Source of the DNA: Sphingomonadales bacterium
Lineage (GTDB): Bacteria; Pseudomonadota; Alphaproteobacteria; Sphingomonadales; Sphingomonadaceae
Assembly: GCA_028868535.1 (NCBI GenBank)
Contig: JAGWUH010000001.1
Coordinates: forward strand, 124,001 to 188,000
Direction: 5' to 3'
Length of the DNA: 64,000 nucleotides
The notes under the pieces were generated by a model, which ran no database searches, had not been told where the DNA came from, and saw only the letters and a list, made by a program, of their open reading frames with translations. The position numbers and the translations under genes were made by a program. The first letter of the stretch is position 1, and the number at the start of each line of letters is the position of its first letter. Of this stretch, positions 51,695 through 60,671 are shown in pieces.

Positions 51695-54097
51695 ATGCAT
51701 CGCGTTCGTACTGCCCTCCTGCTCGCTCCGTCCCTGTTCGTGTGCGCCGTCGCGCAGGCCCAGGAGGCGCCGCCGCCGCCGGCCGACACCAACGCCTCGG
51801 GCGGTGGCGACGAGATCATCGTCACCGGCACGCGCACCCAGGGCCGGTCGCGACTGGAATCGGCGGCCCCGGTCGACGTGCTCAGCGCGTCCAGCCTGCG
51901 GCAGCAGGGGACGCCGGAACTGGCGACGGCACTGGCCACGCTGACCCCGTCGATCGATTTCCCGCGGCCGTCGGCCAACGACGGTTCGGACGCGATCCGG
52001 CCCGCGACGCTGCGCGGGCTGTCGCCCGACGAGACGCTGGTGCTGATCAACGGCGTGCGCGCGCACAGTTCCGCCTACCTCAACGTCAACGGCTCGATCG
52101 GGCGGGGCGCGGCCGCGGTCGATCTCAACACCGTGCCGACGGTGGCGCTGGAATCGGTCGAGGTGCTGCGCGACGGGGCATCGGCGCAATATGGCTCGGA
52201 CGCGATTGCCGGCGTCGTCAACCTGCGGCTGCGCAAGGCCAGCTCGGGCGGCGGGGCGAGCGCCAGCTATGGCTTCTACGACACCCGCTACGACGGCGCG
52301 CACGCCAGCCATTCGAGCACCGGCGAAGGCGTCGTCTCGGCCTCGCTGTGGAAGGGGCTGAGTCTCGGCGAAGGCGGCTGGCTGACGCTGTCGGGCGACT
52401 TCCAGCACCGCGCCGCCACCAGCCGCGGCGACGTCGATCCGCGCCTGCCGGTCCCGGCGGTGAACAACCGCTACGGCGATCCGGAAGTCGACCAGTACAC
52501 CGGCTATGCCAACTTCGGAAAGTCGTTCGGCGATTGGGAGGGCTATGGCTGGGTCGGCTACCAGTATCGCAAGAGCACGTCGGCCGCGTTCCCCCGCCTG
52601 GCCGGCGCGGCGGCCGGCTTCGGCCTGGCGACGCTTTATCCCAACGGCTTCCTGCCGCTGATCGAAAGCCGCTCGCGCGATCTCAATACCGCGCTGGGCC
52701 TGCGCGGCACGCTGGCAGGCTGGTCGGTCGACCTTCACGCGGGTTATGGCCGCAACGCGATCGCGCTGCGGACGCTGAATTCGGCGAACTACACGGTCGG
52801 AGCGGCCACCCAGACCAACTTCTACGACGGCAAGCTGACGTACGACCAGTGGACCGGCGGGCTCGACGTCACCCGCAAGTTCGACGCGCTGGGCTCGCTC
52901 AACGTCGCGTGGGGCGTCGAAGGGCGCCGCGAAGGCTACCGGATCAGCCCCGGCGAACCGGCTTCCTACGGCTATGGCACCGCTTTCCCGACCGCGACCC
53001 CCGGCGCACAGGGCTATGGCGGCCTGTCGCCGCTCAACGCGGTCAATGCCCATCGCTCCGCGGTTTCGGGCTATCTCGATCTCGAGGCACAGCCGGTACA
53101 GGCGCTGCTGATCGGCCTGGCGGGCCGGGTCGAGCACTATTCGGACTTCGGCGACACCGCCAATGGCAAGGTCTCGCTGCGCTATGACGTGGCGCCCTGG
53201 CTGGCGCTGCGCGGCACCGTCTCCACGGGTTTCCGCGCGCCGTCGCTGCAGCAGCAGTACTACACGTCGATCGCCTCGGTCATCAACAGCGGCGCCGTGC
53301 AGCTGACCGGCACCTACCCGTCGACCGCCGGGGTCGCCGCCGCGCTCGGCGGGCTGCCGCTGCGGCCGGAAAAGTCGACCAACTATTCCGCCGGCTTCGT
53401 CGTCCGCGCCGGCGGGCTCGATCTCACCGTCGACGGCTACTGGATCAAGCTGCGCGACGCGCTGGCGCTGTCCGAGAACATCTCCGCCGGCTTCAGCCCG
53501 CAGGTTGCGGCCCTGCTGGCGCCCTTCCCCGGCGTGCAGGCCGCGCGCTTCTTCATCAACGGCATCCGCCTGCAAAGCCGCGGCATCGATGCGGTCGCGC
53601 ATTACCGGTTGCGGACCGAAAAGGCCGGCACGTTCGATTTCACGCTCGCCGGCAACGTCAACAAGCTGACCGTGGACGCGGTTCCGACCTCGACCGCGGT
53701 GGCGCTGAACCCGGCGCCGACGCTGTTCGCCCGCAGCCGCTACCTGACGCTGGAGAAGGGCACGCCCGGCGAGAAGCTGACCGGCTCGGTGGAATGGAGC
53801 GGCAGCAGGATCGGCGCCACCGCGCACGTGACCTGGTACGGCAACGCCACCGTTCCGGGCAGCACCGCCGCTGCCGACTATGTCACCGGCAGCCACGCGA
53901 TCACCGACCTCGAACTGCGCTACCAGCCGCAGGAGACGCCGCTGAAGCTGGCGCTGGGCGTCAACAACCTGTTCGACGTCTACCCGGACGCGACGCCGGC
54001 CGCGCTCAACAACAACGGCGTGGTCGCCTTCCCGTACTTCTCGCCATTCGGGTTCAACGGGCGGTTTCTCTACGTGCGTGCCGAACTGCGCTGGTGA
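51695..54097 (+). CDS. TonB-dependent outer-membrane receptor 3
   Basis: An 800-residue receptor. The ATG at 51695 (GAGG upstream) opens a signal peptide ending VAQAQ near residue 22. The TonB-box-like DEIIVTGTRTQG is at residues 39-50, the plug segment GASAQYGSDAIAGVVNLRLRK follows, and the barrel ends RAELRW. It lies 42 bases upstream of the arylsulfatase and is likely co-transcribed with it, suggesting uptake of a sulfated organic compound or of the sulfatase product (inference). Confidence 0.92.
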   Translation: MHRVRTALLLAPSLFVCAVAQAQEAPPPPADTNASGGGDEIIVTGTRTQGRSRLESAAPVDVLSASSLRQQGTPELATALATLTPSIDFPRPSANDGSDAIRPATLRGLSPDETLVLINGVRAHSSAYLNVNGSIGRGAAAVDLNTVPTVALESVEVLRDGASAQYGSDAIAGVVNLRLRKASSGGGASASYGFYDTRYDGAHASHSSTGEGVVSASLWKGLSLGEGGWLTLSGDFQHRAATSRGDVDPRLPVPAVNNRYGDPEVDQYTGYANFGKSFGDWEGYGWVGYQYRKSTSAAFPRLAGAAAGFGLATLYPNGFLPLIESRSRDLNTALGLRGTLAGWSVDLHAGYGRNAIALRTLNSANYTVGAATQTNFYDGKLTYDQWTGGLDVTRKFDALGSLNVAWGVEGRREGYRISPGEPASYGYGTAFPTATPGAQGYGGLSPLNAVNAHRSAVSGYLDLEAQPVQALLIGLAGRVEHYSDFGDTANGKVSLRYDVAPWLALRGTVSTGFRAPSLQQQYYTSIASVINSGAVQLTGTYPSTAGVAAALGGLPLRPEKSTNYSAGFVVRAGGLDLTVDGYWIKLRDALALSENISAGFSPQVAALLAPFPGVQAARFFINGIRLQSRGIDAVAHYRLRTEKAGTFDFTLAGNVNKLTVDAVPTSTAVALNPAPTLFARSRYLTLEKGTPGEKLTGSVEWSGSRIGATAHVTWYGNATVPGSTAAADYVTGSHAITDLELRYQPQETPLKLALGVNNLFDVYPDATPAALNNNGVVAFPYFSPFGFNGRFLYVRAELRW

Positions 54098-54139
54098 GCG
54101 CCGGGACGCGGCGGCAAGGCTTTTCGAGGGGGATAGCGA

Positions 54140-56005
54140 ATGACGAAGCGAAGATTGTCGATGTCCGTGGCCGCACTGGTGTCGGCGGCTGCACTGGCCG
54201 CAGGGGCACAGGCGCAGGAGGCGCCATATCAGGGCAAGATCGGCCGCACGCTGGCCGAATCGACTGAATGGTGGCCAGAACCGGTGAAGCCGGCGAAGGG
54301 CGCCCCCAACGTCGTCTGGATCCTGCTGGACGACGTCGGCTTCGGCGCATCCAGCGCGTTTGGCGGCGGCATTGCCACGCCCGTGCTGGAGCAACTGGCG
54401 AACCAGGGGCTGCGCTATACCAATTTCCACACCACCGCGATCTGCGCGCCGACGCGTGCGGCCCTGCTGACCGGGCGCAACAGCGCTTCGGTGCACGTTT
54501 CAGGCTTCTCGCACACGCCGCTTTCGGCAGGCTTTCCCGGTTGGGATGGCCGGATTCCGGCCGAGGACGGCACCATCGCCGAAATCCTGCGGGACCGGGG
54601 CTATGGCACCTTCGCGGTCGGCAAGTATGGCGTGACCCCGGATGAGGATGCCACCGATGCCGGCCCGTTCGACCGCTGGCCGACCGGCAAGGGCTTCGAC
54701 CATTTCTTCGGCTTCCTGGGTTCGCAGACCGACCAGTACAAGCCCGATCTCGTCGAAGATCAGGCCCACGTGAAGCCCGATGGCCGGCATTTGTCCGAGC
54801 AGATCACCGACAAGGCGATCGCCTATATCGACCGCTTCAAGAAGGGGGCACCGGACCGGCCATTCTTCCTCTACTATGCGCCGGGCGCGACTCACGCGCC
54901 GCATCAGGTCGCGGCGCAGTGGAGCGATCCGTTCAAAGGCAAGTTCGATGGCGGCTGGGACGTGTTCCGCGCCGAAGTGTTTGCACGGCAGAAGAAGCTG
55001 GGGATCATCCCGGCCAAGGCCGTGCTGCCCGATCGCAACCCCGACATCAAGGCCTGGGCCGCGCTCTCGCCCGACCAGAAGAAGCTCTATGCCCGCTTCA
55101 TGGAGGTCTATGCCGGCTACCTCAGCTACACCGATCACGAGATCGGCCGCCTGGTCGATCACCTGAAGGCCAGCGGCCAGTTCGACAACACGCTGTTCGT
55201 GGTGATCGTCGGCGACAACGGCGCCAGCAAGGAGGGCACGCTGTTCGGCGACGTCGATCGCAACCTCACCGCCAAGGCGCAGACCGAGGCGGAAGCGCTG
55301 CAGTACAACCTGGCGAAGATCGGGGAGCTGGGCACCCCCGCCGCGACCGAAGGCAACTATCCGCTGGGCTGGGCCCAGGCGGCGAACACCCCCTTCCGCA
55401 ACTGGAAGTCCGACGCCAACAGCGAGGGCGGGACGCGCAACCCGCTGATCCTCGCCTGGCCCAGGGGCATCACGGGTGACGGCAGCGTGCGCACGCAGTA
55501 CGGCCACGTCATCGACATCCTGCCGACGACGCTGGAGCTGGCCGGGATCAAGGCGCCCGGCACGCTGCGCAGCGTGCCGCAAGCGCCGGTCGAGGGCATC
55601 TCGCTGGCCTATTCGATCAAGGACCCGGGTGCGGCCTCGCGCCACCGCGAGCAATACTATTACATCTTCGGCAGCCGCGCGATCTACGTCGACGGCTGGA
55701 AGGCGTCGCTCCCCTACCCCAACCATTTCATCCCCAGCACGGCGAGCAACCTCAAGCCGTTCGACGAAAACGCCTGGGAGCTCTACAACCTCGACGAGGA
55801 CTACACCGAACGGGTGAACCTCGCGAAGAAGTACCCGGAGAAGCTCGCGCAGTTGCGCGCCGCGTTCGAGGCGCAGACCGATGCCCATCACCTCAAGCCC
55901 TACATCACCTGGGACGATGTCGGCGCCGGCCGGATCCATCGCAACAAGGACAGCAAGCCACTGCACGAACAGATCGAGGCGCTGACGCGCGGTGCCTCGA
56001 AGTGA
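54140..56005 (+). CDS. Periplasmic arylsulfatase (type I, formylglycine-dependent)
   Basis: A 621-residue sulfatase with a Sec signal peptide ending AQAQ near residue 26. The formylglycine motif C102-A-P-T-R is followed by AALLTGRN, metal Asp residues are D64/D65 in ILLDDVGFG, and HAPHQVA and VGDNGAS complete the active site. It hydrolyses sulfate esters, releasing sulfate. It requires a formylglycine-generating enzyme encoded elsewhere. With receptors 3 and 4 flanking it, the unit probably scavenges organosulfate. Confidence 0.95.
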   Translation: MTKRRLSMSVAALVSAAALAAGAQAQEAPYQGKIGRTLAESTEWWPEPVKPAKGAPNVVWILLDDVGFGASSAFGGGIATPVLEQLANQGLRYTNFHTTAICAPTRAALLTGRNSASVHVSGFSHTPLSAGFPGWDGRIPAEDGTIAEILRDRGYGTFAVGKYGVTPDEDATDAGPFDRWPTGKGFDHFFGFLGSQTDQYKPDLVEDQAHVKPDGRHLSEQITDKAIAYIDRFKKGAPDRPFFLYYAPGATHAPHQVAAQWSDPFKGKFDGGWDVFRAEVFARQKKLGIIPAKAVLPDRNPDIKAWAALSPDQKKLYARFMEVYAGYLSYTDHEIGRLVDHLKASGQFDNTLFVVIVGDNGASKEGTLFGDVDRNLTAKAQTEAEALQYNLAKIGELGTPAATEGNYPLGWAQAANTPFRNWKSDANSEGGTRNPLILAWPRGITGDGSVRTQYGHVIDILPTTLELAGIKAPGTLRSVPQAPVEGISLAYSIKDPGAASRHREQYYYIFGSRAIYVDGWKASLPYPNHFIPSTASNLKPFDENAWELYNLDEDYTERVNLAKKYPEKLAQLRAAFEAQTDAHHLKPYITWDDVGAGRIHRNKDSKPLHEQIEALTRGASK

Positions 56006-56010
56006 CGCAT

Positions 56011-56055
56011 GTCCGCCTGCGCGCAACGGCCGGCACGGCCCGCGCGTAGGCGGAC
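56011..56055 (+). terminator. Long terminator-like hairpin after the arylsulfatase
   Basis: A 14-bp stem with a single G-T wobble pairs 56011-56024 with 56042-56055, six bases past the sulfatase stop, and a second GGCC/GGCC pairing is possible in the loop. It is very stable but has no strong T-run, so it may protect the 3' end as well as terminate. Confidence 0.6.
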
Positions 56056-56616
56056 TTCGCCGCCACATAGGAAAGCTTGCGATTGACTTTTCTTACTCCA
56101 TCAAATAGGTAGAGAATACACCGCGCGGGCAACTGGAGGCCAGGCCAGCCGCGCATCACCCGGAACCTGGCCCGCGGCTTTTGAACGGGAAGCAGCTTGC
56201 TCCGCGATACCAACGGCTAAAGCGCGCGATGCTGGGGCGACACCGCCAGGCATCGTGTTCCCTCTCTCCAAAAGATGAGGCGATACGATGCGTACCATGA
56301 ATCTCACCTGCTGACCTGACGCCAGGCGTGCGGTCTTTCCGCCGCGCGGATGCGAAGCCGGACGGGTCAGTAGCCCAGGGCAACCGCCCCCTTCTCCGGA
56401 AGGTGGATGGCACCCCGCGCCCGGGCTCCCCCGCTCCCCACCAGCGTCCGCCGTGGTCGGAATGGCCGCACGCCTGACAGGTCTGCACGATCGCCGATCG
56501 AGTTCGGCCTACCGCACATTGTCCCGCGGGCGCACTTCGCCGCCCGCAGTTCTCCGCGCGCGTCCAGATGAGGGCACGGCGTGATGCCGGCGCGCGCGCA
56601 TCAAGGGGGGTTTCCC
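56056..56616 (+). other. 561-base gene-free leader upstream of TonB receptor 4
   Basis: I see no convincing gene on either strand. A possible -35 TTGACT is at 56083-56088, but the hexamer 17 bases on (TAGGTA) is a poor -10. The middle is rich in pairing. CTGCTGACCT and GGGTCAGTAG form a 10-bp stem at about 56308-56375. A GGGC-AACC-GCCC hairpin and a C-rich arm closed by a UNCG-type loop (CTTC-TCCG-GAAG) follow at about 56380-56408. A long untranslated leader is likely, possibly with a regulatory RNA; GGCAACC and AAGGTG recall the S-box core but do not prove it. Confidence 0.35.
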
Positions 56617-59019
56617 ATGTCTGCACCCGTTACCGCGCCTGTCGCGCGTCTTCTCCGCTCGTCCGCCTTCGCCGCGCTGGCGATCGCCGCCGCAGTCCCG
56701 GCGCGCGCTGCCACCGATGATACGGCGGCTGCCGATACCGTCGCCGCCGATGCCGACGCCGACGCCGATGCGGTCAGCGAGATCGTCGTCACCGCGCGGC
56801 ACCGCTCCGAAGATGTCCAGTCGGTTCCCGTCGCGATCAGCGTGGTGAACGAGGCATCGCTCGAAAAGACCGGCAATTTCACCATTGCCCAGGCAGTCCA
56901 GCAGATCCCGAGCCTGCAGGTGGTCAACACCAATCCGCGCAACACCAACATCACCATTCGCGGCCTCGGCGCCAATTCCGCGCTTGCCGTGGACGGCCTC
57001 GAGTACGGCGTCGGCTTCTATCTCGACGGCGTCTACTACGGGCGGCCCGGCCAGTCGCAGTTCGATCTCGTCGATCTCCAGCAGATCGAGGTGCTGCGCG
57101 GTCCGCAGGGCACGCTGTTCGGCAAGAACACCACGGCGGGCGCCATCAACATCACCAGCAAGGAACCGAGCTTCACGCCGGAGCTGACGGCGGAAGGCAG
57201 CCTGGGCAACTGGAACTACCACCAGCTGCGCGTTTCCGGCTCGATCCCGCTGAGCGACACGGTGGCGGTGCGGTTGACGGTGGCCGACACCCATCGCGAC
57301 GGCTTCCTGACCAACGTCTTCGACCAGTCGAAGGCGGAGGACTACGACAACTTCAGCATCCGCGGCCAGTTGCTGTGGAAGCCCAGCGCCGACGTCAAAG
57401 TCCGGCTGATCGGCGACTATTCGCGCCAGAACCAGCACTACATCCTCAACGTCTACGACGGCATCTTCACGAAATATGCCAACGGCACGACCATCGCCAA
57501 CAACATCGTCGATCGCCTCGCGCGGTTCGGGCTGGCGCCGGCGAACTTCGACTTCAACGCCTTCGATCGCCTCGGCAACTCGAACTCGCACTACCAGGCC
57601 AACATGAAGAGCTACGGCGTCTCGGGCGAGGTCGACTATGACCTTGGCGGAGCGACGCTCACGGCGATCACCGCCTATCGCTGGTGGGACTGGTATCCCG
57701 CGAACGACGGGGACAGCCTGCCCTTGTCGGTCAACCTCAAGGCACAGCAGCAGAACTTCCAGCGCCAGTTCAGCCAGGAACTGCGCGTTGCGTCATCGGG
57801 CCGGCACTTCATCGACTGGCAGGCGGGGCTCTATTATTTCTGGCAGAAGGTGCCCGGCTATGGCGCCACCCAGTATGGCCGCGATTTTGCCCTCTACAAC
57901 CTTCCGGCCGCAACGCCTCCCGCCGCCCTGAACAACGTCGCGAATGCGCTGACCAATCTCGAGGTCGACAGCTACTCGAACTCGCGGACGAAGAGCTATG
58001 CCGCGTTCGGCCAGGTCGATGTCCACCTCGCCGAGCCGCTGACGCTGACCGCGGGCCTGCGCTTCACCCACGAAGACAAGTCGGGCGAATACAGCCGCTA
58101 CCTGGCACCCGGATCGGCCGGCGACCGGACCCTGCTGACGGCGGCGCAACAGGCGCAGTTCCAGGTGAGCGACCTTGCCTTCACCACGGCGCTCAAGGCC
58201 GATGCGCTTTCCGGGCTGGTCACGCTCGGCTACAAGGTGACGCCGGACGCACTGATCTATGCGACCTACTCGCGCGGGAACAAGTCCGGCGGGCTCAACA
58301 TCACCGCCGGCGGCGCGGGCCACACGCAGATCAAGCCCGAGAAGGTCGACGCCTTCGAGATCGGCATCAAGAGCGAACCGCTCGACCACACGCTGACCGC
58401 GAACCTCGCCGCGTTCCACACCAGGATCCACGATTACCAGGCCAACATCAGCGTCCCGATCGGCGGAACCACCACCTTCATCCAGTACATCGACAACATC
58501 CCGTCGGTGCGCTCGCAGGGGGTCGAGGGCGATCTCGCCTGGGCACCCAGCAAATGGGTCAGCCTCAATGCCTCGATCGCCTATACCGACGCGAAGTACC
58601 TGAGCTATGCCAACGCGCCGATCGCGCCGGAGAACTCCATCCCCGGCACGCCGCAGGTGCAGGACCTGAGCGGAAAGCGCCTGCCCGGCGTCTCGAAATT
58701 CGCCTATTCGCTCGGTGTCGATCTGGCCCGGCCGGTCGGAGGCGACTTCGAAGCCTATCTGCACGCCGACTGGCTGCATCGCTCGTCGTTCAACTCCACC
58801 GCGACGAACTCGATCTATGGCGTGGTGCCGGCCTATGGCCTGCTGAACGGCAGGATCGGCCTGCGAACCGCCAACGGACGGTTCGACTTCTCGCTGTGGG
58901 CGCGCAACCTGACGAACAGGAACTACTACATCTCGCGTTCGCCCGGGAACTTCGGCCTGATCACCGCGGCGGTCGGCGATCCGCGCACGTTCGGCGCCAC
59001 GTTCCGCGCCAAGCTCTGA
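56617..59019 (+). CDS. TonB-dependent outer-membrane receptor 4
   Basis: An 800-residue receptor. The ATG at 56617 follows GGGGGG and starts a signal peptide ending ARAA near residue 31; an upstream GTG/ATG pair is less likely. A short Ala-Asp repeat (ADADADADA) precedes the TonB-box-like SEIVVTARHRSEDVQ at residues 54-68. The plug carries VLRGPQGTLFGKNTTAGAINITSK, typical of the sphingomonad siderophore/vitamin-like receptor branch. The barrel ends TFRAKL. It follows the arylsulfatase after a long leader. Confidence 0.93.
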   Translation: MSAPVTAPVARLLRSSAFAALAIAAAVPARAATDDTAAADTVAADADADADAVSEIVVTARHRSEDVQSVPVAISVVNEASLEKTGNFTIAQAVQQIPSLQVVNTNPRNTNITIRGLGANSALAVDGLEYGVGFYLDGVYYGRPGQSQFDLVDLQQIEVLRGPQGTLFGKNTTAGAINITSKEPSFTPELTAEGSLGNWNYHQLRVSGSIPLSDTVAVRLTVADTHRDGFLTNVFDQSKAEDYDNFSIRGQLLWKPSADVKVRLIGDYSRQNQHYILNVYDGIFTKYANGTTIANNIVDRLARFGLAPANFDFNAFDRLGNSNSHYQANMKSYGVSGEVDYDLGGATLTAITAYRWWDWYPANDGDSLPLSVNLKAQQQNFQRQFSQELRVASSGRHFIDWQAGLYYFWQKVPGYGATQYGRDFALYNLPAATPPAALNNVANALTNLEVDSYSNSRTKSYAAFGQVDVHLAEPLTLTAGLRFTHEDKSGEYSRYLAPGSAGDRTLLTAAQQAQFQVSDLAFTTALKADALSGLVTLGYKVTPDALIYATYSRGNKSGGLNITAGGAGHTQIKPEKVDAFEIGIKSEPLDHTLTANLAAFHTRIHDYQANISVPIGGTTTFIQYIDNIPSVRSQGVEGDLAWAPSKWVSLNASIAYTDAKYLSYANAPIAPENSIPGTPQVQDLSGKRLPGVSKFAYSLGVDLARPVGGDFEAYLHADWLHRSSFNSTATNSIYGVVPAYGLLNGRIGLRTANGRFDFSLWARNLTNRNYYISRSPGNFGLITAAVGDPRTFGATFRAKL

Positions 59020-59032
59020 GCTTTCCACCCTG

Positions 59033-59059
59033 CCGGGCGCCCGCATACCGGGCGCCCGG
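59033..59059. terminator. Bidirectional Rho-independent-like terminator
   Basis: A perfect 11-bp stem (CCGGGCGCCCG and CGGGCGCCCGG) with the loop CATAC lies between two convergent genes, 14 bases past the receptor 4 stop and 17 bases before the end of the carboxylesterase gene. TTCCTTTCCCC follows on the plus strand. It can serve both directions. Confidence 0.75.
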
Positions 59060-59075
59060 TTCCTTTCCCCGGGCG

Positions 59076-60671
59076 TCAGTCCCGCGGCCGTGCGCCGCCT
59101 GCGGCCGGCAGGCCGGGCTGCGTCGCCACCGGATCGGCCAGCAACGGCAGCGCCTTCCAGTTGGGCCATTCGGCCACCTTCACCGTATCCCCCAGCAGCA
59201 TCACCTTCGGCGCCTGCGGGTCGAAGGCCGGCCAACCCGGCGCCGGCCGTCCGCTGCGGGCGAACGAGAGGATCATCCCCGACATCGTGTCGCGCAGCCG
59301 GTAGTCCGGCTCGCCCCAGTCGCGCGTCTTGCGGAACAGGTTCAGGCTGTCGAGATTGCGGAGGAAATACGGCACCTCGCCGCTGTGATAGGCGCCCGCC
59401 GTGGCCGGATCGTGATCGCTGAACGTGATCCCGGCGGCATAAGGCTGCCGGCGGGTGAAGTGATAGGCGAACGCCGGCTGCGTGCCATGAGCCGCGTTGG
59501 CGCCGGCCCAGTTGAACATCTGGCTGCCCACCGACATGTCGCGCATGACGTCCACCAGAGCGCGCCCCACGTCCGCATCGGCCTGCGCCGGATAAGCCGC
59601 GAAGATCGCCCCAGCCCTGGCGCCAAAGGTCCGCGCCAGCACCGCGCGGTATCCGGCCACGGTGCTGGCCGGGCCGAGGCTGGCGAACCGCTCGTCCCGC
59701 GTGAAACCGATCAGGACCGGCACGTCGTTCTGCCGATGCGCGGCGAAGACCTCGGGCGCGGTACCGGTGATGTGCACGCCGTCGATCACGATCGGGTCGC
59801 GCGGCACCCCGGCGGCGACGGCGAGGACGCGGTCCCCGGGCAGGTCGCGCATCGCCTCCACCGAACCCACGCCGAGCGCCTGCTGCAGCGCCACGCCCTG
59901 TGCCTCCGCCCTTGCCAGCGGCACCGGCGTCAGCATCCGGCCGTGCGCCGAGCCGCTCATGCCCGCCAGCCTGGCGAACAGGCCCTTCGCCCCCGGATCG
60001 ATCTGCAGCAGCGAGACCGACATCGAGCCGGCCGACTGCCCCATCACCGTCACGTTGGCCGGATCGCCGCCGAACGCGGCAACGTTGCGCTGCACCCACT
60101 GCAGCGCCGCGACCTGGTCCATCAGCCCGTAATTGCCCGAATGGCCACCGCCTTCCGCGGTCAGCCCCGGATGCGCGAGGAAGCCCAGCGGCCCGACGCG
60201 ATAGGCGATGCTGACATAGACCACGCCGTCCCGGGCCAGGTTGGCGCCGGCATAGTTCGCCATGCTGGCCGAACCGACGTTGAACGCCCCGCCATAGATC
60301 CACACGATGACCGGCAGCCTGGCGCCGGGCCTGGCGTCACCGGGCGCCCAGGCGTTGAGATAGAGGCAGTCCTCGCTCGTCGCCTCGTTGCCGAAGTAGT
60401 GGTTCATCGTCCGCGCGCGCAGGCTTTGCAGGCACATCGGCGCGAACCGGTCGGCGTGGAAGACGCCGTCCCACGCGACGACCGGCTGCGGCGGCTTCCA
60501 GCGCAGGTCGCGCACCGGCGGCGCGGCGAACGGCACCCCGAACCAGCCGCGGACGCCGTGACCGAGGTCCTTGCCGTCGATCAGGCCGCCGTCAACCCGG
60601 ACGGGGTCCGCCAGCGCCGGCGCCGCCAGCATCGCCAGCATCGCCACGGCGCGCCTGAACAGGCGTTTCAC
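59076..60671 (-). CDS. Secreted type-B carboxylesterase
   Basis: A 531-residue carboxylesterase/lipase family enzyme. The likely start is a GTG at 60671 overlapping the upstream stop (GTGA), opening a signal peptide (VKRLFRRAVAMLAMLAAPALA). The nucleophile is S213 in GQSAGS, the oxyanion hole is in IYGGAF, and SEDCLYLNAW is the family signature. It is coupled to the alpha/beta hydrolase gene. Possible substrates are phenolic or plant-wall esters, from context only. Confidence 0.9.
   Translation of the reverse strand: MKRLFRRAVAMLAMLAAPALADPVRVDGGLIDGKDLGHGVRGWFGVPFAAPPVRDLRWKPPQPVVAWDGVFHADRFAPMCLQSLRARTMNHYFGNEATSEDCLYLNAWAPGDARPGARLPVIVWIYGGAFNVGSASMANYAGANLARDGVVYVSIAYRVGPLGFLAHPGLTAEGGGHSGNYGLMDQVAALQWVQRNVAAFGGDPANVTVMGQSAGSMSVSLLQIDPGAKGLFARLAGMSGSAHGRMLTPVPLARAEAQGVALQQALGVGSVEAMRDLPGDRVLAVAAGVPRDPIVIDGVHITGTAPEVFAAHRQNDVPVLIGFTRDERFASLGPASTVAGYRAVLARTFGARAGAIFAAYPAQADADVGRALVDVMRDMSVGSQMFNWAGANAAHGTQPAFAYHFTRRQPYAAGITFSDHDPATAGAYHSGEVPYFLRNLDSLNLFRKTRDWGEPDYRLRDTMSGMILSFARSGRPAPGWPAFDPQAPKVMLLGDTVKVAEWPNWKALPLLADPVATQPGLPAAGGARPRD

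Noticed and set aside
51494..54496. A 1000-codon minus-strand open frame opposite TonB receptor 3 and the sulfatase start
   Set aside because: The plus strand carries the signal peptide, TonB-box-like segment and plug motif; the minus frame is a G+C shadow.
56101..56307. A 68-codon minus-strand open frame in the leader of receptor 4, with a GAGAGAGG-like ribosome site
   Set aside because: It has no recognisable motif and lies in a highly structured region. It was not called as a gene, though conservation in relatives could revive it.
56281..56470. Cobalamin or TPP riboswitch in the leader of receptor 4
   Set aside because: I looked for the B12 box and the TPP core words on both strands and did not find them in the right order. 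Only weak S-box-like words remain.
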